From contig NZ_JAUYEY010000052.1 of the NCBI RefSeq assembly GCF_030689685.1, positions 16,305 through 80,304 of the forward strand: a stretch of 64,000 bases of DNA, given 5' to 3'. Position numbers and translations under genes: made by a program. The notes beneath the pieces are model-generated. The model had not been told where the DNA came from and searched no databases. It saw only the letters and a list, made by a program, of their open reading frames with translations. This stretch comes from Polaromonas sp. GTDB lineage: Bacteria > Pseudomonadota > Gammaproteobacteria > Burkholderiales > Burkholderiaceae_C. Of the stretch, positions 63,642 to 64,000 are shown one piece after another; positions within the stretch are counted from its first letter, which is position 1, and every line of letters begins with the position of its first letter.

Positions 63642-64000
<359 letters not shown>

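Overview
The window is high-GC chromosomal DNA from a betaproteobacterium, most likely a Comamonadaceae member of the Rhodoferax/Polaromonas kind. The gene orders pyrG-kdsA-eno-ftsB, coaBC-dut and ispD-ispF fit Burkholderiales. The spaces between genes, and some genes, carry several families of short interspersed palindromic repeats of the sort seen in that family. No rRNA, tRNA or CRISPR array was recognised. The last ~60 bases are almost pure G and look like a sequencing or assembly artefact at a contig end.

Layout. 1-14.5 kb is core metabolism and cell biology: cyclopropane fatty acid synthase, a DUF455 ferritin-like protein, a gamma carbonic anhydrase-like protein, Hsp33, the minus-strand run pyrG-kdsA-DUF1330-eno-ftsB-ATPase, coaBC, a frameshifted membrane-protein gene, dut, a glycine-zipper lipoprotein, a SlyD-like isomerase and a cupin hydroxylase. 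At 14.6-16.07 kb an IS701-family element with a frameshifted transposase sits in the terminal CTAG of a 170-bp MITE-like repeat, followed by fadH.

18.5-27.2 kb is an accessory island and the most interesting part. A 1168-residue minus-strand protein fuses a degenerate HerA/VirD4-like ATPase domain, a group II-like reverse transcriptase and a complete Cas1 integrase domain. It is translationally coupled to a small upstream protein. Divergent from them is a P-loop (ORC/CDC6- or STAND-like) ATPase, with a perfect 14-bp palindrome between the two units. Then follow an H-NS-like protein, a VapD protein (a Cas2-like fold), a 516-bp hairpin-rich gene-free stretch and a ParE-type toxin-antitoxin pair. 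There are no CRISPR effector genes and no array in the window. I read it as a candidate stand-alone RT-Cas1 system.

27.2-64 kb returns to mostly housekeeping genes: an FAD oxidoreductase, N-formylglutamate amidohydrolase, a PACE efflux protein, a phosphodiesterase, a lipid kinase, an OmpR/EnvZ-type pair, ispD-ispF, mfd, a VapBC-like pair, serB with an ABC exporter, a cluster of very small genes around a second 169-bp MITE-like element, pssA, FHA, hemerythrin and GST proteins, a decayed msrA, an MFS transporter, two PBP1A-type transglycosylase/transpeptidases flanking a DUF2889 gene, a phospholipase D family synthase with a 23-codon leader ORF, a MazEF-like pair, a PhoD-like phosphatase and a lipase fragment.

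Repeats repeatedly enter genes. One supplies the cfa stop codon, one the probable start codon of the 4086-4598 ATPase, and others lie in frame inside ispF, mfd and the DUF455 gene.
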